Source of the DNA: Bin87 sp963666865
GTDB lineage: Bacteria; Chloroflexota; Dehalococcoidia; Lucifugimonadales; UBA3495
Length of the DNA: 64,000 nucleotides
Direction: 5' to 3'
Assembly (NCBI GenBank): GCA_963666865.1
Contig: OY763072.1
Coordinates: 4,092,001-4,156,000, forward strand
Part shown: positions 1 through 8,478 of the stretch, one piece after another
Layout of the letters: each line of letters begins with the position of its first letter
Numbering within the stretch: the first letter of the stretch is position 1
Made by a program: the position numbers and the translations under genes
Notes under the pieces: generated by a model
Told to the model about the DNA's origin: nothing
The model's input: the letters and a program-made list of their open reading frames with translations, nothing else
The model's database searches: none

Positions 1-2028
1 CATCTTGTGCGGGCTTTCGATGCCCTGGAACCGCTTTTCGATCTTGACGCCCAGGCCGGTGCTGTCGCCCACGCCGAACCGACAGAATTCGGTGCCCACG
101 CAGGTCTTGCAGGTTCGAAACGCCTTGGTGTAGGCGTGGCCGGAGGGCATTCCCACCTCCTGCCACACCTCCGGCAGGTGCTCTTTGGGGATACCCAGCA
201 GGTCGATGCGCTGGCCGCCGGTGATCTTCACCATACGAGCCTCGTACTTATCGGCGGCGTCGGCGATGCGGCGCAGTTGGTCAGGAGTGGTGATGCCGCC
301 ATAGATACGAGGAACCACGCTGAACGTACCATCGTTCTGGATATTGGCGTGGACCCGGTCGTTGATGAACCGGGCGTCCCGCTCATCCTCGTACTCGGCC
401 CCCCAGATGGTCCGCAGCAGCGACGCCAGGCCCAGCTTGCTGCCGGCGTCCTCTTTGCCGCCGGCCAGGGCCTCAAAGACCTGGGACACGCTCTTCAGCG
501 CCATGGCCTTGATCGCCCCAACCAGTTCCGGCTTGGTCAGGGGGATGCCCGGCACGTAGTAATGTGCCGAGGGGTCGTCGGCTACCAGGCCGTCGGCGGC
601 CAGTTCCAGCACCGCCTGCACCTGCACCTTGCAGGAGCCGCACCCGGTGCCGGCCCGGGTCGCGTCACAAACCGCCTTCAGGCTGCGGCACCCGCTGTCC
701 ACGGCGGCGATGATCTTGCCCTTGGTCACGCCGTTGCAGTTGCAGATCTGGGCGTCGTCGGGCATATCTTCCACATTGAGGGCCGGCGCGGCATCCCCAG
801 CCAGGGGGAACAGCAACTCGGAGCGGTTCTCCGGCAGAGCCTCCCCCCGGTCGAATGCCTGGAGGATCCTGGGCATGGTCAGCCCGTCGCCCAGCAGGAT
901 GGCGCCCTTGACCTTCCCGTCCCGCACGATGACCTTCTTGTACACGTTGCGGTTGGGCTCCACGTAGGTCACCACCTCGTCATCCTCGTCCAGCGGGTCC
1001 TTATCGCCGGCCACCGCCAGTTCCACGCCCATGACCTTGAGCTTGGTGGAGACCTGGGAGCCGCCGTATGCGGAGTCCTCATTGCGCCCGGTGAGCCGCT
1101 CGGCCAGCACGCGGGCCTGCTCCCACAACGGCGCGACCAGGCCGTACACCTGGCCCCGGTGCTCGGCGCACTCGCCGATGGCGTAAACGTCCTGGTCGTT
1201 GCGACAGGTGAGGCTGTCGTTGACCAGGATGCCGCGCCGCACGTGCAGCCCCGCCATCCGCGCCAGGTCAACGTTGGGCCGGATGCCCGCCGAGATGACC
1301 ACCATGTCGCAATCCAGCGTCTCGCCGTCCTTGAACTGGAGGCCCGTTACGTGGCCGTTGCCCAGCACGGCGGTGGTCAGCTTTTCCAGGTGGAACCGCA
1401 CGCCCAGATCCTCCAGGCTTTGCTGCAGCAGCCGGCCGGACAGGGAGTCCAGCTGCGTGTCCATGAGCCACCCCATCAGATGCACCACGTCAACTTCCAG
1501 GCCTCGGTTCATCAGGCCTCGGGCCGCTTCCAGGCCCAGCAGGCCGCCGCCGATGACCGCCGCCTTCCGCGCTCCTTGGGCGTGTTCAATGATGTCCGCG
1601 CAGTCGTCCAGGGTGCGGAACACGAACGCGCCGCTCTTGAAAGCCCCGTCCTCGTCCTGCAGCCCGTCCATGGGCGGCACGAATGCGCTGCTGCCCGTGG
1701 CGACGACCAGCTTGTCATAGGGCAGCAGCAGGCCGCCGGAGCCGTAGGCCATCTTTCCCTTGCGGTCGATGCCAATGGCGCGGACGCCGGCGTGCAGCGT
1801 CACGCCGTTCTCGGCGTACCAGTCCAGCGGGTTAATGAAGATGTCGTCCGCGTCGTGGGAACCTGACAGCACACCGGACAGCAGGATGCGGTTGTAGTTC
1901 CCGCAGGACTCCTCGCCGATGACGGTGATTTCGTAGGCGGACTGTCCGCCCAGGCCCACCATTTCCTCCACGAACCGGGCGCCGGCCATGCCGTTCCCAA
2001 TCACCACCAGTTTCTGCTTTTCCATCAT
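1..2028 (-). CDS. nirB: Assimilatory nitrite reductase NAD(P)H large subunit (3' end outside window)
   Basis: This cytoplasmic enzyme reduces nitrite to ammonium, passing electrons from NAD(P)H through FAD and iron-sulfur to siroheme. Only 676 codons are present (E. coli NirB is 847 aa) because the gene runs off the left edge. The N terminus carries the FAD-binding GNGMAGAR motif followed by NYNRILLSGVL. A BFD-type [2Fe-2S] domain with CNCNG and GCGSC cysteine pairs lies near residues 426-465. The siroheme domain begins after it, and TCVGTEFCRFG near residue 640 is the first siroheme/[4Fe-4S] cysteine pair. The start ATGATG follows AAGGAAG. It lies 47 bp downstream of the nitrate reductase gene on the same strand, so the two form a nitrate assimilation operon. 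The family call is secure; the C-terminal part cannot be judged. Confidence 0.93.
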   Translation of the reverse strand, partial: MMEKQKLVVIGNGMAGARFVEEMVGLGGQSAYEITVIGEESCGNYNRILLSGVLSGSHDADDIFINPLDWYAENGVTLHAGVRAIGIDRKGKMAYGSGGLLLPYDKLVVATGSSAFVPPMDGLQDEDGAFKSGAFVFRTLDDCADIIEHAQGARKAAVIGGGLLGLEAARGLMNRGLEVDVVHLMGWLMDTQLDSLSGRLLQQSLEDLGVRFHLEKLTTAVLGNGHVTGLQFKDGETLDCDMVVISAGIRPNVDLARMAGLHVRRGILVNDSLTCRNDQDVYAIGECAEHRGQVYGLVAPLWEQARVLAERLTGRNEDSAYGGSQVSTKLKVMGVELAVAGDKDPLDEDDEVVTYVEPNRNVYKKVIVRDGKVKGAILLGDGLTMPRILQAFDRGEALPENRSELLFPLAGDAAPALNVEDMPDDAQICNCNGVTKGKIIAAVDSGCRSLKAVCDATRAGTGCGSCKVQVQAVLELAADGLVADDPSAHYYVPGIPLTKPELVGAIKAMALKSVSQVFEALAGGKEDAGSKLGLASLLRTIWGAEYEDERDARFINDRVHANIQNDGTFSVVPRIYGGITTPDQLRRIADAADKYEARMVKITGGQRIDLLGIPKEHLPEVWQEVGMPSGHAYTKAFRTCKTCVGTEFCRFGVGDSTGLGVKIEKRFQGIESPHKM

Positions 2029-2051
2029 CGCTGCACTTCCTTTTTTTCATG

Positions 2052-2079
2052 GTAAGGGCGAATGATTATTCGCCCCTAC
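2052..2079. repeat. GTAGGGGC-type palindromic repeat, copy 1
   Basis: A hairpin with arms GGGCGAAT and ATTCGCCC around a GATT loop, extended by GTA/TAC with one mismatch. It lies between the nitrate and nitrite reductase genes and supplies the TAG stop codon and the last residues of the nitrate reductase gene. Related palindromes lie at 24263 and 30394. Imperfect palindromes of this kind are scattered in many Chloroflexota and cyanobacterial genomes; the function is unknown. Confidence 0.8.
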
Positions 2080-4220
2080 GCTTGGCAATCAACATCCGTC
2101 ACGCTTTCAATCCGCACCGCGCAGACTTTGAACTCCGGCATCCGGCTGGTCGGGTCCAGCGCCGGGTTGGTCAGCCGGTTGGCCGCCTGCCGTCCTCCCC
2201 AGTGGAAGGGGACAAACACCGTGTCCTCCCGTATCCCGCGAGTAACCTTCAGCCGGAAGTCGGCGTGGCCCCTGCGGGTGGCCAGCCGCACGGCGTCGCC
2301 GTCGCGCCGGCCGTAGCGGCGGGCGGTGGATGGGTGCATCTCCGCCACCGGCTCCCGGCTGATCTCCGACAGCTCAGCGATGCGGCGGGTCTGCGTCCCC
2401 GATTGGTACTGGGAGAGGTTGCGCCCCGTGGTGAGAAACAGGGGGTAATCTTCATCGGGCGTCTCGGCGGGCGCCTCGTGGCGTACCGGGAACATCCGCG
2501 CCCGCCCGCTGGCGGTGGGAAAACCATCCGCGAACAAACGGGGCGTGCCCGGATGTCCGTCGTCCGGGCAGGGCCAGAACACCCCGTCGTTGGCGTCAAT
2601 CTTCGCGTAGCTGATGCCGGAGTAGTCGGCGGGGCCGCCGGCCGACGCGCGCCCCAATTCCTCGAATATCTCTTCGCTGCTGCCATACTCAAAATGGCGT
2701 CCCTTGCCCAGCCGGCGGGCTAGTTCGCAGATCACAGCAACATCGTCCCGGACACCCGCCGGCGGGTCGCCGGCTTTCCGCCGCAGGATCACCCGACCCT
2801 CCAGGTTGGTCATGGTGCCGTCTTCCTCCGCCCACTGCGCCGACGGCAGCACCACATCGGCCAGCGCCGCCGTTTCCGAGAGGAAGAAGTCGGATACCAC
2901 CAGGAAATCCAGCGCGTTCAGCCGTTCCGCCACGTTGTTGAGATGGGGCGCGGACACCGCCACGTTGGAACCCATCACCAGCAGCGCGCGCACGCCCTTT
3001 GATTCTTCGGAGTCCGGCCGTCCCAGGCAATCCAGCAGTTCGTAGGCCGATTTGCCGGGCCCGGGCAGAGAGGCTTCGTCCACACCCCACACGGCGGCCA
3101 CGTGCCGGCGCGCCGCCGGGTCGTCGATGCGCCGGTAGCCGGGCAGCTGATCGGCCTTCTGTCCGTGTTCCCGACCGCCCTGACCGTTGCCCTGCCCGGT
3201 CAGGCAGCCGTAACCGCTGTTGGCCTTGCCCACCAGGCCCAGCGCCAAGGCCAGGTTGATGCAGGCCGATACATTGTTGACGCCCTGGCTCTGCTGCTCC
3301 GTGCCCCGTCCAGTCAGGATCATGGCGGACTTCGCCGTACCCAGCAGGTGCGCCGCCCGCGTCAGCCCCGCCTCGGGCACTCCGGTAATGCGTTCCACCC
3401 GCTCCGGCCAATATGTCGCCACCTCCGCCTTCACCCGGTCAAACCCCTCCGTCCGCTCCAACAGGTAATCATCGTCAATCATCCCGTCCCTGATGAGGAT
3501 GTGCAGCAGCCCGTTGGCCAAGGCGGCGTCCGTGCCCGGTATCAGCCGCAGGTACAAATCCGCCCGCTGTGCCGTCGGCGTCAACCGTGGATCCGCTACC
3601 AACAGTTTGCCGCCGCCAGCCCGCTGCTCCTCGAAATACTGCATCAGCGGCGGCATGGTTTCCGCCGAGTTGTCGCCCACCAGGAAGACCACCTCGGCGC
3701 GGCCGATGTCCTCCACCGGGAAGGGCAGGCCCCGGTCGATGCCGAAAGACCGGATGCCGGCCGCCGCCGCCGATGACATGCAGAAGCGGCCGTTGTAGTC
3801 GATGTTGGCCGTCCCAAGCGCCACCCGCGCGAACTTGCCCAGCAGGTAGCTCTTCTCGTTGGTCAGCGAACCGCCACCGAATATGCCCACCGCGTTGTTG
3901 CCGTAGCGTTCCTGCACGCTTCGGAAGGCGCTCACCACCCGGTCCAGCGCCTCATCCCACGAAGCTTCACGCAAGGCGCCGCCGTCGTCCCGTACCAGCG
4001 GGGTCGTCAGGCGTTCCGGATGGCTCAAGGTCGCCGCCGCCGTCCAGCCCTTCACGCACAGCGCCCCCCGGTTCACGGGAAACGCTGAGTTGCCGGCGAT
4101 TGCCACGTCTCCGTCGCCATCCCCAAACAACGTCATACCGCACTGCAACGCGCAGTAGGGACAGTGCGTCGCGGTCGCCTCCGGCGACAGGATCAACAGC
4201 TTTTGGGTGACGCTGGTCAA
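2076..4220 (-). CDS. nasA: Assimilatory nitrate reductase catalytic subunit (molybdopterin oxidoreductase)
   Basis: A 714-residue member of the bis-MGD molybdoenzyme family that reduces nitrate to nitrite in the cytoplasm. An N-terminal [4Fe-4S] site uses Cys20, Cys23, Cys27 (CPYCALQC) and Cys55 (GALCVKG). Cys147 in GRFCMSSAAAAG matches the molybdenum-ligand cysteine of the NasA/NarB group. There is no signal peptide and no extra C-terminal [2Fe-2S] domain, which fits the short NarB/NasA form. The chosen start is TTG at 4220, since the next in-frame ATG lies inside the [4Fe-4S] motif. A GAGG sequence lies 9 nt upstream of this TTG but is paired inside a perfect 11-bp hairpin. nirB follows directly. 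Formate dehydrogenase-like relatives are the main alternative; the linkage to nirB favours nitrate reductase. Confidence 0.9.
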   Translation of the reverse strand: MTSVTQKLLILSPEATATHCPYCALQCGMTLFGDGDGDVAIAGNSAFPVNRGALCVKGWTAAATLSHPERLTTPLVRDDGGALREASWDEALDRVVSAFRSVQERYGNNAVGIFGGGSLTNEKSYLLGKFARVALGTANIDYNGRFCMSSAAAAGIRSFGIDRGLPFPVEDIGRAEVVFLVGDNSAETMPPLMQYFEEQRAGGGKLLVADPRLTPTAQRADLYLRLIPGTDAALANGLLHILIRDGMIDDDYLLERTEGFDRVKAEVATYWPERVERITGVPEAGLTRAAHLLGTAKSAMILTGRGTEQQSQGVNNVSACINLALALGLVGKANSGYGCLTGQGNGQGGREHGQKADQLPGYRRIDDPAARRHVAAVWGVDEASLPGPGKSAYELLDCLGRPDSEESKGVRALLVMGSNVAVSAPHLNNVAERLNALDFLVVSDFFLSETAALADVVLPSAQWAEEDGTMTNLEGRVILRRKAGDPPAGVRDDVAVICELARRLGKGRHFEYGSSEEIFEELGRASAGGPADYSGISYAKIDANDGVFWPCPDDGHPGTPRLFADGFPTASGRARMFPVRHEAPAETPDEDYPLFLTTGRNLSQYQSGTQTRRIAELSEISREPVAEMHPSTARRYGRRDGDAVRLATRRGHADFRLKVTRGIREDTVFVPFHWGGRQAANRLTNPALDPTSRMPEFKVCAVRIESVTDVDCQA

Positions 4221-4225
4221 AGTTC

Positions 4226-4266
4226 AGGGCCTCTACAACTATCTTGCCGATAATCGTAGAGGCCCT
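4226..4266 (-). promoter_or_regulatory. RBS-sequestering hairpin upstream of nasA
   Basis: A perfect 11-bp inverted repeat (arms 4226-4236 and 4256-4266, 19-nt loop) ends 6 nt from the nasA TTG start. In the mRNA the downstream arm contains GUAGAGG, the only ribosome-binding-like sequence at proper distance, so folding would hide it. On the other strand the hairpin is followed by TTTATT and looks like a terminator, but no forward gene lies just upstream. Translational control or attenuation is inference. Confidence 0.5.
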
Positions 4267-4445
4267 TTATTGCGCTTCGTTTTCGCAGACGTAAAAGGAA
4301 GGTTTCACCAGCATTAAATTTCAATGAACCGGGTGTAAATCGGCGGTAACATACCGACCACTGGAATCAATATCCTACGTGAAGTGGCCCCATGGCATCC
4401 GCTACACGCGGCTCGAAGCTATTCCACCTCGGACGTGCTGACCTA

Positions 4446-5696
4446 CTAACCCCCGTTCTTCTCTAACTCATACTCGCGCAGGCAGTTGACGATTACCTCG
4501 TTCATCGCCGGGAATTCGTTCTCGGCGAAATTCTTCACCCACGCCTCGATTTTGGCGCGGGTGGTGCCGTCGTCCCAGTGAGAAAGATCGGATTCGTCGA
4601 TGATGCCATCGCGCATGTCAATCACGATCCCCCCGTCAGTGAGGGTCCGGCCCGTCTGGTTAAAGATTGCCGGGTTTTGATTCACGCTGGCGAGTATTGC
4701 TTCGCGTACCGCTTCATCTGTGCCGGGTGATATGTATAAAGAAATGGAAGGAGGGCCCTCCGCAAGATAAAGTTGAAACGCCAACAGAGAAGAGGACTTC
4801 CACCACCAAGTTCCAGTGCGGAAGGCAGTATAGCTATCCCAATCCATATGCCGGAACCCTAGGTAAAAAGGAAATTCATGGTCTAATTTCCAACCGCTAT
4901 TCTGCGCGAACACCTCTTTGAGGATCTGCTTCATGTCGTCGCGGTAGTTTGGTTTGTGACGATGTATCAACTCGATGACTTCCCTGTGTTCCAAGTAGAT
5001 TTTACGAGCCAGTTCAGCAATCTCATTGGATTCGGGCACGATTTTCCTCCGTAGCGTGTTCGCGTACTGCCGCAAGAAGACACGAACGTCTTCGCTGACC
5101 ACAGCAACGTTGTCGTCAATGGTCTGCCCCACCAGTTGCAAAATGGCGGCATAGGTCATTGGATTCCAGTATTTCCGTTCCCCTTCCCAATGCGATTCCA
5201 TACCACTGGGGGATAGGAATATGTAGCGCTTGATGAAATCGGGGTCAGGATATTCGGCTTCCAGCGCCGTCCGGTAGTGGGTTAGCTGCCTACCACCTTC
5301 GGGCGAGAACACCTTGTTCTCTATGGCGCAAACAAACCTCTTGCTGCGATCCACGACGAGAATATCCAGCCAGCCGGCTCCACCATCTACCACGCAATAC
5401 CATTCCCTTTGAGATTCTGCTGTTGTCCAATCGCTGGACGTGTCCACTCCCGGGGGTGGGCACGATGCGAGCAGAAAGTTCTTGAGGAAGTAGTCCTTGA
5501 GACCGTGGCTACCGTTGGGATCCAACAGCCAAGTGAGTGTCCGCGAGTGAATGTCTTCCTGCCACCACAGGTTGAGCATGTCGAAAAGGTCGAACTCCGC
5601 CGGCTGCTCTTTCGCCTTGGCCAGCAGCTGCTCTAACTTCGCCAGTTCGGGAACCAGCCTTTCCAGCCCCGCCGTCTCGTCGTTTCCCGTCTGCAT
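4446..5696 (-). CDS. PD-(D/E)XK superfamily nuclease-like protein (PDDEXK_4 type)
   Basis: A 416-residue protein resembling the PDDEXK_4 family. The putative catalytic core is WLDILVVD, then IENKVFSPEGGRQLTHY about 20 residues on, giving the D-x(n)-ExK pattern with a following Q that is common in this fold. The N terminus (LFDMLNLWWQEDIHSRTLTW) is the conserved family opening. The start at 5696 is preferred over a farther upstream ATG because the extra 24 residues look untranslated and GGTGGTG precedes the chosen ATG. Base composition is visibly lower in GC than its neighbours, suggesting acquisition. No methylase or other restriction partner is adjacent, so a defence role is only a possibility. 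Confidence 0.75.
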   Translation of the reverse strand: MQTGNDETAGLERLVPELAKLEQLLAKAKEQPAEFDLFDMLNLWWQEDIHSRTLTWLLDPNGSHGLKDYFLKNFLLASCPPPGVDTSSDWTTAESQREWYCVVDGGAGWLDILVVDRSKRFVCAIENKVFSPEGGRQLTHYRTALEAEYPDPDFIKRYIFLSPSGMESHWEGERKYWNPMTYAAILQLVGQTIDDNVAVVSEDVRVFLRQYANTLRRKIVPESNEIAELARKIYLEHREVIELIHRHKPNYRDDMKQILKEVFAQNSGWKLDHEFPFYLGFRHMDWDSYTAFRTGTWWWKSSSLLAFQLYLAEGPPSISLYISPGTDEAVREAILASVNQNPAIFNQTGRTLTDGGIVIDMRDGIIDESDLSHWDDGTTRAKIEAWVKNFAENEFPAMNEVIVNCLREYELEKNGG

Positions 5697-5805
5697 ATTC
5701 ACCACCGACCCAACACAGGATGCCACGCCAACCGCCCTGTTGTCGTCGCTGCGGCGGCATTGTACCATTCTCTCTCAAAAGGACTGCGCGGGAGGAAGCC
5801 GGGCC

Positions 5806-6123
5806 ATGGCCACGATTACCAAAGACACCACCGACCGGGTGGCCGCCCTCATCGGCGACACCCTCAACGGCTGGTTCCAGCCCCATCTCCACTTCGACCC
5901 CATCGTCGTCCGGCAACGCTACGACGACTGGTACGGGGAGGACTATCTCGAAGCGTGGATTGTGTGGGAGGGCGACTACGCTTATATGGACCACTACCGC
6001 ACCAGTGGCCTACCCTTAGACATTGAGCCGGAGTTGGATGAACTAGGCGTCAATCTGAGTATCCATCAGCACTATGTCGCCAAATGGGACTGGGAACTCA
6101 ACAAGGAGCGGGTTCTCAAATGA
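5806..6123 (+). CDS. Conserved hypothetical protein, partner of the HEPN-like gene
   Basis: A 105-residue acidic protein, start ATG after GGAGGA. It contains YLEAWIVWEGDYAYMD and ends with an aromatic-rich stretch (HYVAKWDWELNKERVLK). I recognise no catalytic motif. Its stop overlaps the start of the next gene (ATGA), so the two are translationally coupled. Small proteins of this look are often encoded just before HEPN-domain proteins, and a two-gene toxin-antitoxin-like module is a reasonable guess, but the nucleotidyltransferase motifs of classic MNT partners are not visible. Confidence 0.55.
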   Translation: MATITKDTTDRVAALIGDTLNGWFQPHLHFDPIVVRQRYDDWYGEDYLEAWIVWEGDYAYMDHYRTSGLPLDIEPELDELGVNLSIHQHYVAKWDWELNKERVLK

Positions 6124-6352
6124 ATCCGTTGGAGCTTGTCGCCCTGGCTCGCGCCTTAGTCAGCGGTGTCATCGCAGCCGGCGCGCCGCCTTCTCAAACC
6201 GAACTACGCCACGCCATCAGCTGCGCCTACTATGCCATGTTGCCGAACTTATTGACAAAGTTGAAACCGCCATCGCCGCCTTCAATCAAACCCCCGATGA
6301 CGCCCGCCGCGACCTCGCCATCCACATCCTCACCAACGTCCGCAGCGACTGA
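6120..6352 (+). pseudogene. HEPN-like small protein, frameshifted
   Basis: The gene starts in the ATGA overlap and reads MNPLELVALARALVSGVI, then ELRHAISCAYYAM, which resembles the helix of HEPN-domain proteins (typically RRAISRAYYA). After ATG at about 6237 the frame breaks. The +1-shifted frame continues sensibly with AELIDKVETAIAAFNQ to LAIHILTNVRSD and a TGA at 6350, while the original frame degrades into proline/serine-rich noise. One missing base near 6240 explains this. The rejoined product would be only about 77 residues, and the RNase motif Rx4-6H of active HEPN toxins is not seen. It is either a decayed gene or a sequencing error. Confidence 0.55.
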
Positions 6353-6390
6353 CACCACAACTATCACGCCACGCTCACGGAGGCCCCGCC

Positions 6391-7047
6391 ATGCCCGCTG
6401 ACTACGCCTATCTCGTCCAGATGGACATCCCCGCTGAACACGAGGCAGACTTCAACCGCGTGTACGACACCGAACACGCCAAGTACATCTGCAACGCGCC
6501 GGGCGTCCATTCCTGCGACCGCTACATCCTGGAGTCCACCAACGCGGAGAAATTCGCTCGCTACGCCGCCCTGTACGGCGTGGACGACCCGGGTGTGCCC
6601 ACTTCCCCGGGCTGGCAGACCGAAAGCGAAAAGGGCGATTGGGCCACCAAGATCCGGCCCCATGCCACCAACCGCACCCACACCATGCTCAAGCGCATCG
6701 CCGACGCCGGCGACGAAACCGCCGGCGCCCCGTACATTTTCGTGGTGCGGACCGACATCCCCGGCGACGTCGAGGATGAATTCAACCACCTGTACAACAC
6801 CGTGCACCTGCCCGGCCTGTGCCAGGTGGACGGCGTGCTGGGCGCCCGGCGTTACCGCGTGGAGACCACCAACGCCGACGGCTTCCCCAAGTACGTAGCC
6901 GTGTACCAGATTGCCAGCCCGTCGGTCATCGAGTCCGAACCCTGGAAAGCCGCTGCGCAGGACGAATGGGCCGCAAAAATCGGCCCCAAGTGCGTCGGCC
7001 TGACCCGCGCCATGTTGCGGCAGGTCGCCCACCATCCCGCCGACTGA
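6391..7047 (+). CDS. Two-repeat dimeric alpha-beta barrel (EthD-like) protein
   Basis: A 218-residue protein built from two similar halves. The first half has MDIPAEHEADFNRVYDTEHA and the second TDIPGDVEDEFNHLYNTVHL. Each is followed by a segment of the form 'pGV..c.RY..ES.NA' or 'DGVLGARRYRVETTNADG', and then by a tyrosine-rich strand. This matches ferredoxin-like dimeric alpha-beta barrel folds of the EthD/DUF4286 kind, fused in tandem. Such proteins bind or modify small hydrophobic molecules, but no reaction can be named here. It is followed 20 bp on by a Uma2 gene on the same strand. Confidence 0.6.
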   Translation: MPADYAYLVQMDIPAEHEADFNRVYDTEHAKYICNAPGVHSCDRYILESTNAEKFARYAALYGVDDPGVPTSPGWQTESEKGDWATKIRPHATNRTHTMLKRIADAGDETAGAPYIFVVRTDIPGDVEDEFNHLYNTVHLPGLCQVDGVLGARRYRVETTNADGFPKYVAVYQIASPSVIESEPWKAAAQDEWAAKIGPKCVGLTRAMLRQVAHHPAD

Positions 7048-7067
7048 ACGCCAGCGGAGCAGATTTT

Positions 7068-7901
7068 ATGACAACCGACACCACGCCCCAACTTGACCAG
7101 GGGCAACTGATTGCCAAACGGGTAGCCGAGTTTATCCGGGCGGGGCTGAACCGGCCCCTCTCGGAAGACGACCCCGACATCTTCTATCCCAGTTCGGACG
7201 GTGAACCCTTGGCTGAATCCGACTTGCAATTTACGCCGCTGACCGAAACTGTCCACGTGTTGCGCCGCCGCTATCGTGACCGGAGCGATGTTTATGTTGC
7301 CGGCAACCTGCTGCTGTACTACCGCATGAACGACAATGAAGTGCGCGTAGCCCCGGACGTACTCGTTGTCTTCGGCGTGGAAGACTACCCGCGCGATTCT
7401 TACATCGTCTGGCGCGAGGACGGCAAAACGCCCGATTTTGTCATGGAAATCGCTTCGCCGGGCACCTACTCGCGAGATATAACGGAGAAGCGCGCTATCT
7501 ACGCGGCGTTGAACGTGACGGAATACTGGCGCTTTGACCCCACCGGCAGGCTCTCCTCCCCGGGATTGGAAGGCGAGCGGCTTGTGGACGGAGAGTATCA
7601 GCCCATTCCGATTGCTCCGGACGAGGAGGGCATACTGCGCGGCCACAGTTCCGTCCTGGAACTGGACATCTGCGTCCGACCGGAGCTGGAGCTGAAGCTG
7701 TACGATCCGGCAACCGAAACCTGGCTGCGCAACCTGTACGAAGCCGAGGATGCGCTGGACGAAACGCAGGCCGCTCTCGACGAAACGCAGGCGGCTTTGG
7801 AAGAATCCAACCGCCAAAACGAAGCCCAGGCCGCCCGCATCCGCGAACTGGAAGCCCAACTCCAGCAACAGGGCATCGCGCCACCTGATCCACCCGCATG
7901 A
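7068..7901 (+). CDS. Uma2 family (DUF820) putative restriction endonuclease with coiled-coil tail
   Basis: A 277-residue member of the Uma2/DUF820 family, which has a PD-(D/E)XK nuclease fold but no established role. VAPDVLVVFGV and TPDFVMEIASPGT carry the two conserved acidic strands, and KRAIYAALNVTEYWRFDP is the typical family helix-strand. The last 60 residues are a heptad-like coiled coil with two exact copies of ALDETQA. The start ATG at 7068 follows CGGAGC, and the end overlaps rnhA by 4 bp. It is one of five Uma2 genes in this window; the one at 59261 shares this coiled-coil architecture. Confidence 0.85.
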   Translation: MTTDTTPQLDQGQLIAKRVAEFIRAGLNRPLSEDDPDIFYPSSDGEPLAESDLQFTPLTETVHVLRRRYRDRSDVYVAGNLLLYYRMNDNEVRVAPDVLVVFGVEDYPRDSYIVWREDGKTPDFVMEIASPGTYSRDITEKRAIYAALNVTEYWRFDPTGRLSSPGLEGERLVDGEYQPIPIAPDEEGILRGHSSVLELDICVRPELELKLYDPATETWLRNLYEAEDALDETQAALDETQAALEESNRQNEAQAARIRELEAQLQQQGIAPPDPPA

Positions 7902-8401
7902 ACGCCGAACCAGCCGTTACCGTAACCATCCACACCGACGGCGCCTGCCTGGGCAACCCCGGCCCCGGCGGCTACGGCGTCATACTGGACTACCACGGAC
8001 GGCGCAAGGAACTGTCCGGCGGCTATGCCCTCACCACCAACAACCGCATGGAGTTGCTGGCCGTCATTCTCGGGCTGGAGGCACTGAACCGTCCCTGCCG
8101 CGTCACCCTCTACTCCGACTCGCGCTACGTGGTGGACGCCGTCAACAAGGGCTGGGCGGCCAAGTGGCGCCAGAACGGCTGGATGCGCAACAAGCGCGAA
8201 GCCGCGGTCAACCCCGACCTCTGGGAACGTCTGCTGGACCTCTTGGAGCAGCACGCAACCGATTTCCGCTGGGTACGCGGCCACAGCGGCGACCCAGACA
8301 ACGAGCGATGCGACAAACTGGCTACCACCGCCGCCCGCCAATCGGGCCTGCCCGCCGACCCCGGCTACCCACCGGTGAATCGGCGCCGTCTGTCCGTATA
8401 G
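7898..8401 (+). CDS. rnhA: Ribonuclease HI
   Basis: A 167-residue RNase HI that cleaves the RNA strand of RNA-DNA hybrids. The four metal-binding acidic residues are all present: Asp14 (IHTDGAC), Glu52 (NRMELLA), Asp74 (YSDSRYV) and Asp134 (HSGDPDNE), with the catalytic His129 in VRGHSG. The basic KWRQNGWMRNK handle seen in E. coli RNase HI is also present. It begins inside the end of the upstream Uma2 gene (ATGA overlap), so it is probably co-transcribed with it. Confidence 0.95.
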   Translation: MNAEPAVTVTIHTDGACLGNPGPGGYGVILDYHGRRKELSGGYALTTNNRMELLAVILGLEALNRPCRVTLYSDSRYVVDAVNKGWAAKWRQNGWMRNKREAAVNPDLWERLLDLLEQHATDFRWVRGHSGDPDNERCDKLATTAARQSGLPADPGYPPVNRRRLSV

Positions 8402-8414
8402 CTGCCGGCTCTTG

Positions 8415-8440
8415 TCATTGCGAGCGAAGCGTGGCAATCT
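8415..8440. repeat. ATTGCGAGCG-type dispersed palindrome
   Basis: The sequence ATTGCGAGCGAAGCGTGGCAAT and its flanks form a short hairpin (ATTGC/GCAAT) in the 77-bp gap between rnhA and the next gene. Near-identical sequences are dispersed in many unrelated bacterial genomes. Only one copy was noticed here. Confidence 0.6.
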
Positions 8441-8478
8441 CGTCATCGGACGAGCCGTTTCTGTCAGTGTGGGGTCGT

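Noticed and set aside
7..1866. A 619-codon forward open frame opposite nirB
   Set aside because: It is the antisense shadow of nirB. The reverse strand shows FAD, [2Fe-2S] and siroheme motifs, while the forward translation is a low-complexity Ala/Gly/His-rich sequence.
6230..6250. Programmed frameshift in the HEPN-like gene
   Set aside because: No slippery heptamer, internal Shine-Dalgarno or downstream pseudoknot was recognised. A mutation or sequencing error is simpler.
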